Source: an uncultured Pelagibacteraceae bacterium (GTDB taxonomy: Bacteria > Pseudomonadota > Alphaproteobacteria > Pelagibacterales > Pelagibacteraceae). Taken from it: 45,832 nt of DNA. Shown one piece after another: positions 13,853 to 26,905 of the stretch (positions are counted from its first letter, which is position 1; every line of letters starts with the position of its first letter). Location of the stretch: the NCBI GenBank assembly GCA_902566755.1, contig CACFJR010000005.1, positions 1 through 45,832 of the forward strand, in the 5' to 3' direction. Under the pieces are notes generated by a model that saw nothing but the letters and a program-made list of their open reading frames with translations, did not search any database and was not told where the DNA came from. The position numbers and the translations under genes are program-made.

Positions 13853-14776
13853 CTAAAGACCAAGATCAAGAAAATGAACACTAAAAAGTTTTTTATCATC
13901 AACCCAAGTTTTCTTAACTTTCCAACCGGCTTCATTTGCTAAATTTCTGAAAGATTTAATCGTGTATTTATGAGAATTCTCAGTGTGAATCTCTTCATTT
14001 TTTTTAATTGAATATTTTGAGCCATTGATTCTGATATTATTATTTTTTTTTGCTTTTAGTCTCATCTCAATTCTTTTTTTTGATTTATTATAAATTGCTA
14101 AATGTTTATAGAAATTTAAGTTTATATTAGTACCCAATTCAGTATTCATTCTTTGTAAAATATTTTTGTTAAATTTTGCAGTCACGCCTTTTTTGTCATT
14201 GTAAGCAGAAATAAGAGTCGGAATATCTTTAATTAAGTCAGCACCAATGATAATTTTTTTGGCTTTAAATTTCATTTTGAGCATTTTTAAAAATTTTACA
14301 GCATCCTTTTTCTCAAAGTTACCTATAGTTGACCCTGGAAAAAAAATAATTATGTTTTCTGATGAATTAATCTTAAAAGGTAATTTATCACTTCCTGAGA
14401 AATCATATCCTTTGGGAGTAATAGCTACTTTAGGAAATTTCTTTTTAAAACTTTGAGATATTTTTATTATATAATCTTCAGAGATATCTAGGGGTATGTA
14501 TTTTTTTGGCTTATCTAGGCTACTTAAAAAAATTTCTATTTTTTTGATATCCCCAGCGCCTGGTTCAATTAAAACGGCACCCCTGCCTATTTTATTAGCA
14601 ATTTCAATTTTGTTATCTCTTAAAATTTTTCTTTCTGTTCGTGCTGGGTAATATTCTTTCAATTTAGTAATTTGTTCAAAAAGTTTTGATCCTTTAAAGT
14701 CATAAAACCATTTAGAACTTAGCTTCTTATTTTTCCTACTTAAACCGAAACTTACTTCTTGTAAAAATGATTTCAT
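13853..14776 (-). CDS. egtD: EgtD-type histidine N-alpha-methyltransferase
   Basis: The product (307 residues) belongs to the SAM-dependent EgtD family, which trimethylates L-histidine to hercynine. Visible family blocks: WFYDFKGSKLFEQIT (about 23-37), EYYPARTE (41-48), SAM-binding EPGAG (71-75), PGSTIGNF (147-154, Asn153 matching the substrate-contacting Asn of EgtD), AYNDKKGVTAKFN (191-203), and E-x-S in HTENSHKY (Glu266, Ser268), the positions that hold the imidazole in Mycobacterium EgtD. The residues therefore favour histidine as substrate. No egtB or egtC is nearby. The ATG overlaps the upstream methyltransferase stop (ATGA). Its base composition is like the host background (31 of 120 G+C at 14101-14220). 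Confidence 0.85.
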   Translation of the reverse strand: MKSFLQEVSFGLSRKNKKLSSKWFYDFKGSKLFEQITKLKEYYPARTERKILRDNKIEIANKIGRGAVLIEPGAGDIKKIEIFLSSLDKPKKYIPLDISEDYIIKISQSFKKKFPKVAITPKGYDFSGSDKLPFKINSSENIIIFFPGSTIGNFEKKDAVKFLKMLKMKFKAKKIIIGADLIKDIPTLISAYNDKKGVTAKFNKNILQRMNTELGTNINLNFYKHLAIYNKSKKRIEMRLKAKKNNNIRINGSKYSIKKNEEIHTENSHKYTIKSFRNLANEAGWKVKKTWVDDKKLFSVHFLDLGL

Positions 14777-15693
14777 TTTATGTTAAGGGTAACTAAAAGA
14801 CGGTTAATTGGCATTGAAAATCGCCCTTGTCTTTGAGTGTCAGTACTTTGTTTGGATATTGCTAAAAGTTCAGATAAATTTGTGATCATTAATTTTCTGC
14901 TCTCCGGCTTTAGAACAAATGCAGCATAGAAAAATCCTGCTGCAATTTCAGCCACTTGAATAGCAGGTCCCTCCATAGATACAACATTTGTTTCGATATT
15001 TACATTTGCTTCTGGGAAAGCTTTATGTATAAGATTACTTAGGCTTTCTGATCCTCGTATTCTTGGATCACCTAAATCAATCTCTCCATAATTAGGTATT
15101 TCTTTTTGTACATAACTATAAATTAAATCGTGTACTTCCTTATAATTAGGTGCTGCACTCATTGGCCCATCAACTAGAGCTACAAACTGTCCTTCTGAAG
15201 TTAAAACTCGTCTGATTTCTTCTAATACTGGTAATATCGGGTCCATCAATGTTAACGCCCAATGACACAGGACAATGTCAATAGAGTTATCATCGATTGT
15301 TGTCAATTTTTGTGCTTTTGATTCAATAAGATCTACTCCGGTGTTTATAAGACGAGTCTTGGCTAATGCTAACTCTTCAGGACACATGTCTACACCTTTT
15401 AAATTTAAATTTTTATTGCGATCAAGTAAGATTTTTAATAGTGGCCCTGACCCACAGGCAAGATCTAATACTCGTAAACTTTCATTATTAGGTACAAGTT
15501 CAGCTAGCCATTCATAACTGTTACGTCCAGTTTCATCACGACAAAAACTTGCACACACTTCAGTAAATCCTGTATGTTCTTGATGTATAGTTCTTAAATG
15601 ATCAACTAAAGCATAACTATCGGGATATAGATTGCGAGCAAGACTATCGGTCCAGATCGAGTTTAGTCCTTTCTGATTGTTTGTATCTTTCAT
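14773..15693 (-). CDS. Class I SAM-dependent methyltransferase, substrate unknown
   Basis: The 306-residue product has a Rossmann methyltransferase core: motif I VLDLACGSGP (about 75-84), an acidic residue after strand 2 (VDMCPEEL, Asp102), and LCHWALTLMD (about 142-151) as motif IV. The first 70 residues form an additional helical region, and the C-terminal 120 form a cap. I do not recognise a specific family. It is coupled by 4-bp ATGA overlaps both to the dioxygenase gene upstream and to egtD downstream, so the three products probably act in one pathway. G+C appears higher than in egtD, suggesting transfer. Confidence 0.8.
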   Translation of the reverse strand: MKDTNNQKGLNSIWTDSLARNLYPDSYALVDHLRTIHQEHTGFTEVCASFCRDETGRNSYEWLAELVPNNESLRVLDLACGSGPLLKILLDRNKNLNLKGVDMCPEELALAKTRLINTGVDLIESKAQKLTTIDDNSIDIVLCHWALTLMDPILPVLEEIRRVLTSEGQFVALVDGPMSAAPNYKEVHDLIYSYVQKEIPNYGEIDLGDPRIRGSESLSNLIHKAFPEANVNIETNVVSMEGPAIQVAEIAAGFFYAAFVLKPESRKLMITNLSELLAISKQSTDTQRQGRFSMPINRLLVTLNIK

Positions 15694-16688
15694 GATTTAT
15701 CTTTAACTGGCCAACAAATTGGGTTTAGTGGACTAGCTGCTACATCTCCTGGTTTGACATTGGGCATAAATTTCTGCCAGTCACCTGATACCATCGTGGG
15801 ACTATTAACTACTCTTGCTCCATCTCGGTAATAAGTATTGGCAAGAGCGATTCTACTACGATTGGTACGGTTACTTGAAGCGGTATGAAAATTTAAATTA
15901 TGATGAAAGCTAACTTCACCTAGTTCAAAAGGAGTTTCATTCACGCTTACATTATTTTTTGAAAAAATATCTGATATCCCTCGGTCATATCCAGTGCCAG
16001 TCTTTTCAAAGGTAACAGCATTGACTAATTTATGGACATTGAGTGGATAGGCAAAAGAGAGTGGTCCCATTTCAAGAGGGGTTGGTTGTGCAGGCACCCA
16101 AGCGGTGACTACGTCATTTGTGTCGAGAGGAAAATGATGGTCATCGAAATGCCAAGGGGTACGACCACAACCAGCTTGTTTGGCTAGCACATTGTCATGG
16201 TAAAGTCTAACAGCTGATACTTCGAGAAGATTTGCTGAAATTTGTCCTAGACGAGGTGATAATACGTAGGCGCGGAGCAATTTATTATCAGGCCAAATCA
16301 TTTCAAGACTAAGGAATCGGTTATGTGCACCTTTATCTGGATCAACTTTAAACTCTTCTTTTAATAAATTAATTAATTCAGCTCGTAGTTTTAACACTGA
16401 CCCGGGGGAGAAAACCTTTTTAAGTTTTATGAAACCATTTTTTTTAAAAAAATCGATTTGATCATCAAACAAGAGGTACGGTTCAGCTAACTCTGAAATA
16501 ACCTCATCATCAGTTGGTATTGAAATATCTGGTAAGGGATCGGCGTTAATAATTTCATCTTTTTTAACATCATTATCTGCTAAGCTAACATACCAGTCCC
16601 ACCAGGCTTGATTGTCCTTGTCCCATGGTTTACTGATATCGGTAGCATCAGATTTTTTAGAATTAAAATTATTATCAGATTTTGTCAT
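15690..16688 (-). CDS. Phytanoyl-CoA dioxygenase (PhyH) family Fe(II)/2-oxoglutarate oxygenase
   Basis: The 332-residue protein shows the PhyH iron-binding pattern: PWHFDDHHFPLD gives the HxD pair (His180, Asp182). In the distal segment FHTASSNRTNRSRIAL, His268 would be the third ligand and Arg279 the 2-oxoglutarate anchor. The family hydroxylates diverse small molecules; the substrate here is unknown. A polar N-terminal region of about 70 residues precedes the fold. It is the first gene of the coupled dioxygenase-methyltransferase-EgtD cassette. G+C at 16081-16200 is 61 of 120 bases, far above the neighbours, which points to horizontal transfer. Confidence 0.82.
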   Translation of the reverse strand: MTKSDNNFNSKKSDATDISKPWDKDNQAWWDWYVSLADNDVKKDEIINADPLPDISIPTDDEVISELAEPYLLFDDQIDFFKKNGFIKLKKVFSPGSVLKLRAELINLLKEEFKVDPDKGAHNRFLSLEMIWPDNKLLRAYVLSPRLGQISANLLEVSAVRLYHDNVLAKQAGCGRTPWHFDDHHFPLDTNDVVTAWVPAQPTPLEMGPLSFAYPLNVHKLVNAVTFEKTGTGYDRGISDIFSKNNVSVNETPFELGEVSFHHNLNFHTASSNRTNRSRIALANTYYRDGARVVNSPTMVSGDWQKFMPNVKPGDVAASPLNPICWPVKDKS

Positions 16689-16764
16689 TAAGAGTATTTT
16701 ATGTTTTTATTTTAAATTAATAAGAGTGCGTTTTGACATAAGGTTATTTGTGATTTTTAAGAGT
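16689..16764. repeat. Three copies of TAAGAGT around the cassette/lpd junction
   Basis: TAAGAGT occurs on the plus strand at 16689-16695, 16721-16727 and 16758-16764, spaced 32 and 37 bp apart. The first copy touches the dioxygenase start codon and the last covers the lpd stop codon. They fill the 68-bp gap that should also hold any cassette promoter. They may be regulator half-sites or remnants of an insertion; chance is not excluded. Confidence 0.3.
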
Positions 16765-18157
16765 GTATTTGTCTTTTTTCAACAGATAAAGCTGCCTCTT
16801 TTATTGCCTCAGAAAATGTAGGATGAGCATGGCAAGTTCGTGCGATATCCTCAGAGCTTGCTCCAAACTCCATTGCAACTGCCATTTCTGCGATCATTTC
16901 TCCTACATGAGGCCCTATCATGTGTACTCCTAAAACTTTATCAGTATCTTTATCGGCTAAAATTTTTACGAATCCTTCAGGCTCATCAATTGCTTTAGCT
17001 CTCGAGTTGGCCATAAAGGGAAACTTTCCAATTTTATAAGACTTATTCTTTTCTTTTAGTTGCTCCTCAGTTAAGCCTATACTTGCTACCTCAGGAGTAG
17101 TGTAAATTACACCTGGAATTAAGTCGTAGTTTACATGGCCAGATTGGCCTGCAATTATTTCTGCAACTGCGATCCCTTCCTCCTCTGCTTTATGGGCTAA
17201 CATTGGCCCATCAATTACATCTCCAATAGCGTAAATATTTTTTGCTGAAGTTTGAAATTTTTTGTCAATTTTAATTCTCCCTTTTTCATCTGATTTTACT
17301 CCTGCAGAACTCAAATTTAAATTAGATGTAAACGGTTTTCTTCCAATTGATATTAGGGCTACATCACAATTAAATTCTTTACTATCTCCATTCTTATCTG
17401 AAGTTGAAATTTGTACCCCATTGTTAGATTTTTTAATGCTAGTTACTTTTCTATTTAAGTGAAACTTTATATTTTGTTTCTTCAATATTTTCATAAACTC
17501 TTCTGAAATCTCTCTATCCATCCCAGGTGTGATATGATCTAAAAATTCGATTACATTTACTTCAGCCCCTAAACGAGACCAGACAGAACCCATTTCTAAA
17601 CCTATATAACCCCCGCCAACAACTACCAGACTTTTCGGAACTTCTTTTAAAGATAGGGCGCCAGTCGAAGAGACGATTGTTTTTTCGTCAAATTCTACGT
17701 TTGGCATAGGCATTGCCTCAGATCCAGTCGCAATAATAATGTTTTTTGCCTCAATTTCTCTTTTTTTACCATCTTCGCCTTTTACTGATATTTTCTTGTC
17801 AGAAATAAAACTGCCGAAACCTTTTAAGTAAGTTACCTTGTTTTTTTTAAATAAAAATTCAACACCCTTGGTCAAGATTGAAACTGCTTTTTCCTTGTTT
17901 TTCATCATCTTATCTAAATTAAGTTTTACGTCTCCTGTTTCAATTCCAAGTTTAGAAAAATTTTTAGCCTTTTTAAAATTCTCAGACAAATTTAATAAGC
18001 TTTTTGAAGGAATACATCCAATGTTTAAACAAGTTCCACCTAGAGCACCTCTAGCTTCTATACAAGCAGTTTTTTGACCTAACTGAGCTAACCTTATAGC
18101 GCAAACATATCCACCAGGTCCGCCACCGATCACTACTGAGTCAAATTTTTCTGTCAT
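16757..18157 (-). CDS. lpd: Dihydrolipoyl dehydrogenase (E3)
   Basis: E3 reoxidises the lipoyl group of 2-oxoacid dehydrogenase complexes with NAD+. FAD-binding GGGPGGYVCAIRLAQLG (about 10-26), redox-active disulfide GGTCLNIGCIPSK (about 40-52), NAD-binding VVGGGYIGLEMG (about 182-193) and the C-terminal HAHPTFSE with the catalytic His are all present in 466 residues. It lies 3 bp after sucB, so it probably serves the 2-oxoglutarate dehydrogenase complex and may be shared with others. Confidence 0.97.
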   Translation of the reverse strand: MTEKFDSVVIGGGPGGYVCAIRLAQLGQKTACIEARGALGGTCLNIGCIPSKSLLNLSENFKKAKNFSKLGIETGDVKLNLDKMMKNKEKAVSILTKGVEFLFKKNKVTYLKGFGSFISDKKISVKGEDGKKREIEAKNIIIATGSEAMPMPNVEFDEKTIVSSTGALSLKEVPKSLVVVGGGYIGLEMGSVWSRLGAEVNVIEFLDHITPGMDREISEEFMKILKKQNIKFHLNRKVTSIKKSNNGVQISTSDKNGDSKEFNCDVALISIGRKPFTSNLNLSSAGVKSDEKGRIKIDKKFQTSAKNIYAIGDVIDGPMLAHKAEEEGIAVAEIIAGQSGHVNYDLIPGVIYTTPEVASIGLTEEQLKEKNKSYKIGKFPFMANSRAKAIDEPEGFVKILADKDTDKVLGVHMIGPHVGEMIAEMAVAMEFGASSEDIARTCHAHPTFSEAIKEAALSVEKRQIHS

Positions 18158-18160
18158 AAA

Positions 18161-19483
18161 CTATAAATTTAAAAATAATCTTCTTGGATCTTCTAAGTTA
18201 TCTTTTGTATTTTTTAAAAAAGAAACCGCTTCTTTTCCATCAATTATTCTATGATCATATGACAAAGCTATATACATTATTGGTCTTATTTTAATTTCAC
18301 CATTTACCACATGCGGCCTTTCTACAATATTATGCATTCCTAAAACTCCGGATTGAGGTAAATTTAAAATAGGTGTTGATAACATTGACCCATAGACACC
18401 ACCGTTGCTGATAGTAAATGTTCCGCCTTGAAGATCGTCAATTGTAATCTTTCCATCTCTTGCTTTGTCAGACAATTCTTTAATTTTTTTTTCTATGTCT
18501 GCAAAAGACATCTCATCTGCATTTTTTAAGACCGGGACCACAAGACCTTTTTCGGTGCCTACTGCAAAACTTATATTATAATAGTTCTTATAAATTATGT
18601 TCTCTCCCTCGATTTCAGCATTAATTGCTGGAAAGAGTTTTAGACTTTCAATGCAAGCTTTTACAAAAAATGACATGAATCCTAGTTTAATCCCAAACCT
18701 ATCTTGAAAATCATTTTGATTTTCTTTTCTCATCTCAATTATACCACTCATATCAACTTCATTAAAAGTTGTAAGCATTGCAGCATTATCTTGAGCTTGT
18801 TTAAGTCTTTTAGCAATAGTTAGCCTTAGCCTTGTCATCTTTATTTTTTCTTCTTGGCCAAATTTTATTTTCCGCTCAGAAGGTCCAGGTTTAACGTTCA
18901 TTAAACTTAATAGATCACCTTTTGAAACTCTTCCACCCCTGCCAGTTCCTTGAATTTCTTTTAAGTCAATTTTATTATCTGCAGCAATCTTTCTCACAGC
19001 TGGAGAAACGGATAAATTCTTAGTTTTTTTAGATTTCTCTTTTTTAGAAGATACTTCTTCTGTAAGAACTAATGGTTCTTCCTTTTTTATATCATCTTTA
19101 GGCTCTAAAATTTCTTCCTCTTTATCAAAGAGTTTTGTTTCAAATTCCTTTGTTTCTGCTTCTTTTTTTAAACTAACAACGTTGTCCACATTTTTAATTG
19201 GTTCATCTTTTTTTGTTTTATCCTCACTTGCATCTTTTTGGGAACTTCCCCCAATTATTGAACCAAGAACAGCACCTACTTCAACAGTTGAGCCATTTTG
19301 TGCATTTATTTCGCTTAGCACGCCGTCTGATGGGGATGGAACTTCTAAATTTACTTTATCAGTTTCAAGTTCAACAACAGGTTCATCGGCTTCGACACTA
19401 TCACCTTTACTTTTTAACCATTTAGCTACCGTTGCTTCTGTGATACTTTCACCTAAAACTGGAACTACAATTTTATCTGACAT
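18161..19483 (-). CDS. sucB: 2-oxoglutarate dehydrogenase E2, dihydrolipoyl succinyltransferase
   Basis: SucB moves the succinyl group from E1 to CoA. An N-terminal lipoyl domain carries the modified Lys in [11 protein letters not shown] (about 38-48). A low-complexity Lys/Glu linker (about 80-150) leads to the E3-binding domain ([29 protein letters not shown]). The catalytic domain holds [13 protein letters not shown] near the C-terminus, with active His and Asp. Length 440 is normal. Its ATG shares a base with the sucA stop. Confidence 0.97.
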   Translation of the reverse strand: MSDKIVVPVLGESITEATVAKWLKSKGDSVEADEPVVELETDKVNLEVPSPSDGVLSEINAQNGSTVEVGAVLGSIIGGSSQKDASEDKTKKDEPIKNVDNVVSLKKEAETKEFETKLFDKEEEILEPKDDIKKEEPLVLTEEVSSKKEKSKKTKNLSVSPAVRKIAADNKIDLKEIQGTGRGGRVSKGDLLSLMNVKPGPSERKIKFGQEEKIKMTRLRLTIAKRLKQAQDNAAMLTTFNEVDMSGIIEMRKENQNDFQDRFGIKLGFMSFFVKACIESLKLFPAINAEIEGENIIYKNYYNISFAVGTEKGLVVPVLKNADEMSFADIEKKIKELSDKARDGKITIDDLQGGTFTISNGGVYGSMLSTPILNLPQSGVLGMHNIVERPHVVNGEIKIRPIMYIALSYDHRIIDGKEAVSFLKNTKDNLEDPRRLFLNL

Positions 19484-22341
19484 TATTCTAAAATTTTATC
19501 TATAATTTCTTTTTGTTGTTTTGCATGTCTTTTCGCGTATCCTGTAGCTGGTGAAGCCGAAGGATTTCTGCCAATAAACTTTAATTTCTTTTTAACCTCT
19601 AAATTATCTAAAGTCCATTGAATATAATCTCTTATTGAAAACCAAGCACCCATATTTTTAGGTTCTTCTTGGCACCAAATAAATTTAGCGTATTCGGCAT
19701 ATGGTTTAATAGCTTTTGTCAAAGACCTTACTGGGAATGGATAAAGTTGCTCTATTCTTATAAAAACAATATCGTCAATTTTCTCTTTTTCTCTCGCAGC
19801 CAAAAGATCAAAATATATTTTTCCTGAGCAAAGAATGACTTTCCTTATCTTTTTTGGTTTTTTTAATTCAATTAATTTGTTTTTTTTATTTAAGGCTTGA
19901 TCCTCTAAAACTCTATGAAATGAATTATTTTTGTCAAAGTCCTCTATGTTTGAAACACAGTATTTGTTTCTCAATAAAGATTTTGGAGTCATTATGACAA
20001 GTGGCTTTCTGAATTCTCTGTGAATCTGTCTTCTAAGAGCATGAAAGTAATTTGCTGGAGTTGTACAATTAAGCACTTGCATATTTTCTTGAGCACAAAG
20101 TTGCAAAAATCTTTCAAGTCTCGCTGAAGAATGTTCAGGCCCTTGTCCCTCATAACCATGGGGAAGCAATAGAACTAACCCTGAGGCTCTAAACCATTTT
20201 CTCTCTCCAGAGGCAATGAATTGATCAATTACGACTTGAGCTCCGTTTGCAAAATCTCCAAATTGCGCTTCCCAGATCGTTAAGGTTTCTGGTTCTACTA
20301 AGCTGTATCCATACTCAAATCCAAGAACTGCTAGTTCAGATAAAAAACTATCTACAATTTCAAACTTTTTCTGTTTTGTAGATACATGATCTAATGGCAC
20401 GTATCTTGAGTTATCTATTTGATTTCGTAAAACTGAGTGTCTTTGGCTAAATGTGCCACGACCACTATCTTGACCTACTAATCTCACGGGAAATCCCTCT
20501 TCGAGTAATGTTGCAAATGCTAATGTTTCTGCATTAGCCCAATCAATATTTTTTTCCTCTTGAACACACTTATTTCTATTTTCAAAAACTTTTTGTATAG
20601 TTTTATGAATATTAAGCTCTGGATTTAAAAAGTTTATTTTTGCAGATAGTTTCTTTAATTTCTTCGTATCAACACCTGTCTGTCCTCTTTTATCCTTACC
20701 TTTCTTTGGTTGATATCTTGACCAGGTCCCTTCGAACCAATTCAGTTTTGGTTTGTAATCATTTGCAGTTTTAAATTGATCATCCAGAAGTTTTTTAAAC
20801 TCGTTTACTTTATTTTTGAATTGATCTTCAGTTATACTATTATTTTTAATAAGTTTTTTCCCATATATATTTAAAGTAGATGGATGTGATCTTATTTTTT
20901 TGTACATTAAAGGCTGAGTAAAAGATGGTTCATCTCCTTCATTATGACCGAATCTTCTGTAGCAAATCATGTCAATTACAACATCTTTGTTAAATTTTTG
21001 TCTAAACTCAATTGCGATTTTAGCACAATGAACAACTGCCTCTGGATCATCTCCATTACAATGAAGAATAGGAGCCTCTACAATTTTTCCTAAATCAGAT
21101 GGGTATGGGCTTGATCTGGCAAACCTTGGACTAGTGGTAAAACCAATTTGATTATTTACAATAATATGAATCGTTCCACCTGTGTTATGACCCTTTAAAC
21201 CTGACATAGCAAAACATTCCGCAACAACTCCTTGCCCTGCAAATGCAGCATCTCCGTGAATAAGTAATGGTATTACCTTTTTTCTTTCTGAGTCGCTATG
21301 AAAATATTGCTTCGCTCTTGTTTGACCGAGAACAACAGGGTTAACTGCCTCTAAATGTGAAGGGTTGTCAGTAAGACTTACATGTACCGAGTTTCCATCG
21401 AAAGTTCTATCTGATGAAGCACCTAAATGGTATTTTACATCACCTGTAGAGTCCTCACTTGAAGCTGCAAATTCACCTGCAAATTCATTAAAAATTCTTT
21501 TATAAGATTTTTGTAGAACATTTGCTAAGACATTTAATCTTCCCCTATGTGACATTCCAATTTTAATTTCTTTAACTCCTAGTTGGCCACCTCGTTTAAT
21601 TATTTGCTCTAGCGCTGGTATTAAAGACTCTGCACCATCAAGACCAAATCTTTTTGTGCCAACGTATTTTTTTGCTAAAAATTTTTCAAAACCCTCGGCT
21701 TGAATAATCTTATTTAATATTGCGTCTTTTCCTTTTTCAGTAAAGTTTATTTGGTTCTCATCTTTTTCCATTCTTTCTCTAAACCAAACTTTCTCAGTTG
21801 GATTTGTTATATGCATATATTCAGCGCCTATTGACGAGCAATATACTTTTCTTAATTTAGTTATAATTTCACTTATTGAGGCATAACCTATATCCATGTA
21901 TGAATCTAAATATATCTTTCTTTCGAAATCCTCAGTTTTAAATCCGTAGTCATTAGGATGTAATTCATAAAGATATTCTCTTTTCATTAAACCAAGAGGA
22001 TCGAGGTCTGCTATAAGATGACCTCTAATTCTATATGCCCTTATCAATGCGATTGCTTTAATAGAGTCTATTTTCTCCCTCTCAGAACCATTTAGATTTT
22101 CCTCAAGTCTTTTATTTTTTTTTGGATCTATCGATATCTTTTTTGGACTCCATGAAGGTCCTGATATTTCTTTTGAAACTGAATTTAGATCTTCATTTAA
22201 ATCACTAAAGTATTTTTTCCAACTGTCTGGTAATTTTGGGTCATTCTCTATAAATCTTACATACATTTCCTCTATAAACTGGCTGTTAGATTTATTAAGA
22301 AAAGACTGCTGCTTAAATTCTAAGTTTTTTGAAGAGCTCAT
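19483..22341 (-). CDS. sucA: 2-oxoglutarate dehydrogenase E1
   Basis: SucA is the thiamine diphosphate-dependent decarboxylase of the complex. The 952-residue protein has the N-terminal [19 protein letters not shown] segment, [14 protein letters not shown] and [13 protein letters not shown], the thiamine/magnesium region ending in NNQIGFTT, and a transketolase-like C-terminal half ([29 protein letters not shown]). It lies 31 bp after sucD, the largest gap inside the suc group. Confidence 0.98.
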   Translation of the reverse strand: MSSSKNLEFKQQSFLNKSNSQFIEEMYVRFIENDPKLPDSWKKYFSDLNEDLNSVSKEISGPSWSPKKISIDPKKNKRLEENLNGSEREKIDSIKAIALIRAYRIRGHLIADLDPLGLMKREYLYELHPNDYGFKTEDFERKIYLDSYMDIGYASISEIITKLRKVYCSSIGAEYMHITNPTEKVWFRERMEKDENQINFTEKGKDAILNKIIQAEGFEKFLAKKYVGTKRFGLDGAESLIPALEQIIKRGGQLGVKEIKIGMSHRGRLNVLANVLQKSYKRIFNEFAGEFAASSEDSTGDVKYHLGASSDRTFDGNSVHVSLTDNPSHLEAVNPVVLGQTRAKQYFHSDSERKKVIPLLIHGDAAFAGQGVVAECFAMSGLKGHNTGGTIHIIVNNQIGFTTSPRFARSSPYPSDLGKIVEAPILHCNGDDPEAVVHCAKIAIEFRQKFNKDVVIDMICYRRFGHNEGDEPSFTQPLMYKKIRSHPSTLNIYGKKLIKNNSITEDQFKNKVNEFKKLLDDQFKTANDYKPKLNWFEGTWSRYQPKKGKDKRGQTGVDTKKLKKLSAKINFLNPELNIHKTIQKVFENRNKCVQEEKNIDWANAETLAFATLLEEGFPVRLVGQDSGRGTFSQRHSVLRNQIDNSRYVPLDHVSTKQKKFEIVDSFLSELAVLGFEYGYSLVEPETLTIWEAQFGDFANGAQVVIDQFIASGERKWFRASGLVLLLPHGYEGQGPEHSSARLERFLQLCAQENMQVLNCTTPANYFHALRRQIHREFRKPLVIMTPKSLLRNKYCVSNIEDFDKNNSFHRVLEDQALNKKNKLIELKKPKKIRKVILCSGKIYFDLLAAREKEKIDDIVFIRIEQLYPFPVRSLTKAIKPYAEYAKFIWCQEEPKNMGAWFSIRDYIQWTLDNLEVKKKLKFIGRNPSASPATGYAKRHAKQQKEIIDKILE

Positions 22342-22372
22342 TTACGATTATTATAGTATTAACATTAAAATA

Positions 22373-23248
22373 TTAAAGACCCAATTTATTTTTTAATGTA
22401 ATTCCCATTTCTGCAGGAGATTTTGCAATCGTAATACCTGCATCTGTCATTGTATCAATTTTATCTGCAGCTCCACCTTTGCCACCAGAAATTATTGCCC
22501 CCGCATGTCCCATTCTTCGTCCAGGAGGTGCTGTGATACCAGCAATAAATCCTACCATAGGCTTTTTGATTTTATGATTTTTAATAAATTCTGCAGCTTC
22601 TTCCTCTGCAGTTCCCCCAATTTCACCAATCATCAAAATAGATTCTGTTTCTGGATCGTTTAAAAATAAGTCTAAACAATCTATAAAATTGGTTCCATTA
22701 ATTGGATCTCCTCCTATTCCGATACATGTTGACTGACCTAATCCGTTTTCAGTTGTTTGTGCAACAGCCTCATAAGTTAGAGTTCCTGATCTTGAGACTA
22801 TACCAACAGATCCCTTCTTATGAATATTGCCAGGCATGATGCCAATTTTACATTCGTCTGGAGTGATAATTCCAGGACAATTTGGTCCAATTAGTCTGGA
22901 AGCTGAGTTTGATAATTTTTCTTTTACTTTTAACATATCCAAGATTGGAATCCCTTCAGTTATACAAACTATCAATTCGATCTTAGCCTCAATTGCTTCG
23001 ATTATTGCTGCAGCAGCAAATTTTGCAGGGACATAAATCATTGTTGCATTTGCATTAGTCTTATCTTTTGCTTCTTTTACAGAATTAAAAACAGGTTTAT
23101 TTAAGTGTGTTTGTCCTCCTTTACCTGGAGTTACGCCTCCAACTAGATTTGTCCCGTATTTTATTGACTGTTCAGAATGAAATGTTCCATGAGCGCCTGT
23201 GAACCCTTGGCATATAAGTTTAGTATTTTTATTTATTAAAACTGACAT
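22373..23248 (-). CDS. sucD: Succinyl-CoA synthetase subunit alpha
   Basis: The alpha subunit carries the phosphorylated His and the CoA site. [15 protein letters not shown] and GGVTPGKGG form the N-terminal CoA-binding region; RLIGPNCPG follows; the active His is in [12 protein letters not shown] near residue 247. Length 291 is normal. One base separates it from sucC. Confidence 0.98.
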   Translation of the reverse strand: MSVLINKNTKLICQGFTGAHGTFHSEQSIKYGTNLVGGVTPGKGGQTHLNKPVFNSVKEAKDKTNANATMIYVPAKFAAAAIIEAIEAKIELIVCITEGIPILDMLKVKEKLSNSASRLIGPNCPGIITPDECKIGIMPGNIHKKGSVGIVSRSGTLTYEAVAQTTENGLGQSTCIGIGGDPINGTNFIDCLDLFLNDPETESILMIGEIGGTAEEEAAEFIKNHKIKKPMVGFIAGITAPPGRRMGHAGAIISGGKGGAADKIDTMTDAGITIAKSPAEMGITLKNKLGL

Positions 23249-23249
23249 T

Positions 23250-24409
23250 TTATTCCACCTGTTTTACAATTTTTTTTGCTGCATCACCTAGATCGCTAGC
23301 AGAGATTATTTTTAATCCAGATTCATCTAATATTTTTTTTCCTTCTTTAGAATTGGTTCCAGCAAGTCTTACTACAAGAGGTATATTTATTTTGATTTCT
23401 TTTGCAGCCTCTACAATTCCTTGAGCAAGGACGTCACACCTCATAATCCCTCCAAAAATATTTATCAGTATTCCTTTTACATTTTTATCCGATAAAATTA
23501 TCTTAAACGCAGCTGCAACTTTTTCTTTAGATGCACCGCCTCCTACATCTAAAAAATTTGCAGGTTCTTGACCATGCAGTTTAATTATATCCATTGTTGC
23601 CATTGCTAATCCTGCTCCGTTTACCATACATCCAATAGATCCATCTAATTTTATGTAAGCTAAATCATATTTACTTGCCTTTATTTCTGTAGGATCCTCT
23701 TCATTTAAATCTCTTAATTCCAGTAATTCTGGATGTTTGAAAATTGCATTGTCATCAAAGCTTATTTTTGCATCCAGACAAACAATATTGTTTTCCTTTG
23801 TAAGTATTAGTGGATTTATTTCAATTAAGCTTGCATCGGTAGAGACAAACGTTTTGTAAATTGATTTAATAATCTTAATACATTTTAGATTTGCATCATT
23901 ATCTAGATTGAAATTATGAATAATTTTTTCACAATCCTCATCTTCAATATCTTCCTTAAAACTAATTTTTACAGTATTAATTTTATTAGGATCACTTTTT
24001 GCAACTTCTTCGATGTCCATCCCACCCTGATCGCTAGAAATAAAAGCAATTTTAGAACTTGCCCTATCAATAAGACAGGATAAATAAAATTCCTTTTTTA
24101 TGTTGGATGGCTCCTCTAGATAAAGTCTTTTAACTTCTTTGCCACTTGGTCCTGTCTGATGTGTAATTAATTTTTTTCCTAACAAATCCTTTGCAGCTTT
24201 TTCTAGATCAGATAAATTATCTAATATTTTAACTCCACCCGCCTTACCTCTCCCGCCTGCATGTATTTGTGCTTTTAAAACATATTTCTTGAGATTGAGT
24301 TTTTTTGCTTTTTCTAAAACTTCTTGTACAGTAAAACAAGCCTCTCCATTAGGAACAATGGCGCCAAATTTTTTTAATAATTGTTTAGCCTGGTGTTCGT
24401 GAATATTCA

Positions 24410-24410
<1 letters not shown>
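23250..24410 (-). CDS. sucC: Succinyl-CoA synthetase subunit beta
   Basis: The beta subunit binds nucleotide in an ATP-grasp domain and determines ADP or GDP use. [16 protein letters not shown] at the N-terminus, [16 protein letters not shown] (about 46-61), EINPL and the C-terminal [14 protein letters not shown] are family hallmarks. Length 386 is normal. Its ATG shares a base with the mdh stop, consistent with an mdh-sucCDAB operon. Confidence 0.98.
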
Positions 24411-26879
<2,469 letters not shown>

Positions 26880-26885
26880 CGGCGA

Positions 26886-26905
26886 AATTATTTAATTAAG
26901 TAATT
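26886..26905. repeat. 20-bp AT palindrome between sdhB and mmsA
   Basis: AATTATTTAATTAAGTAATT reads almost the same on both strands (18 of 20 positions). It fills most of the short sdhB-mmsA gap and touches the sdhB stop codon. It could be a weak operator or RNA hairpin, but AT-rich palindromes arise easily in such DNA. Confidence 0.25.
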
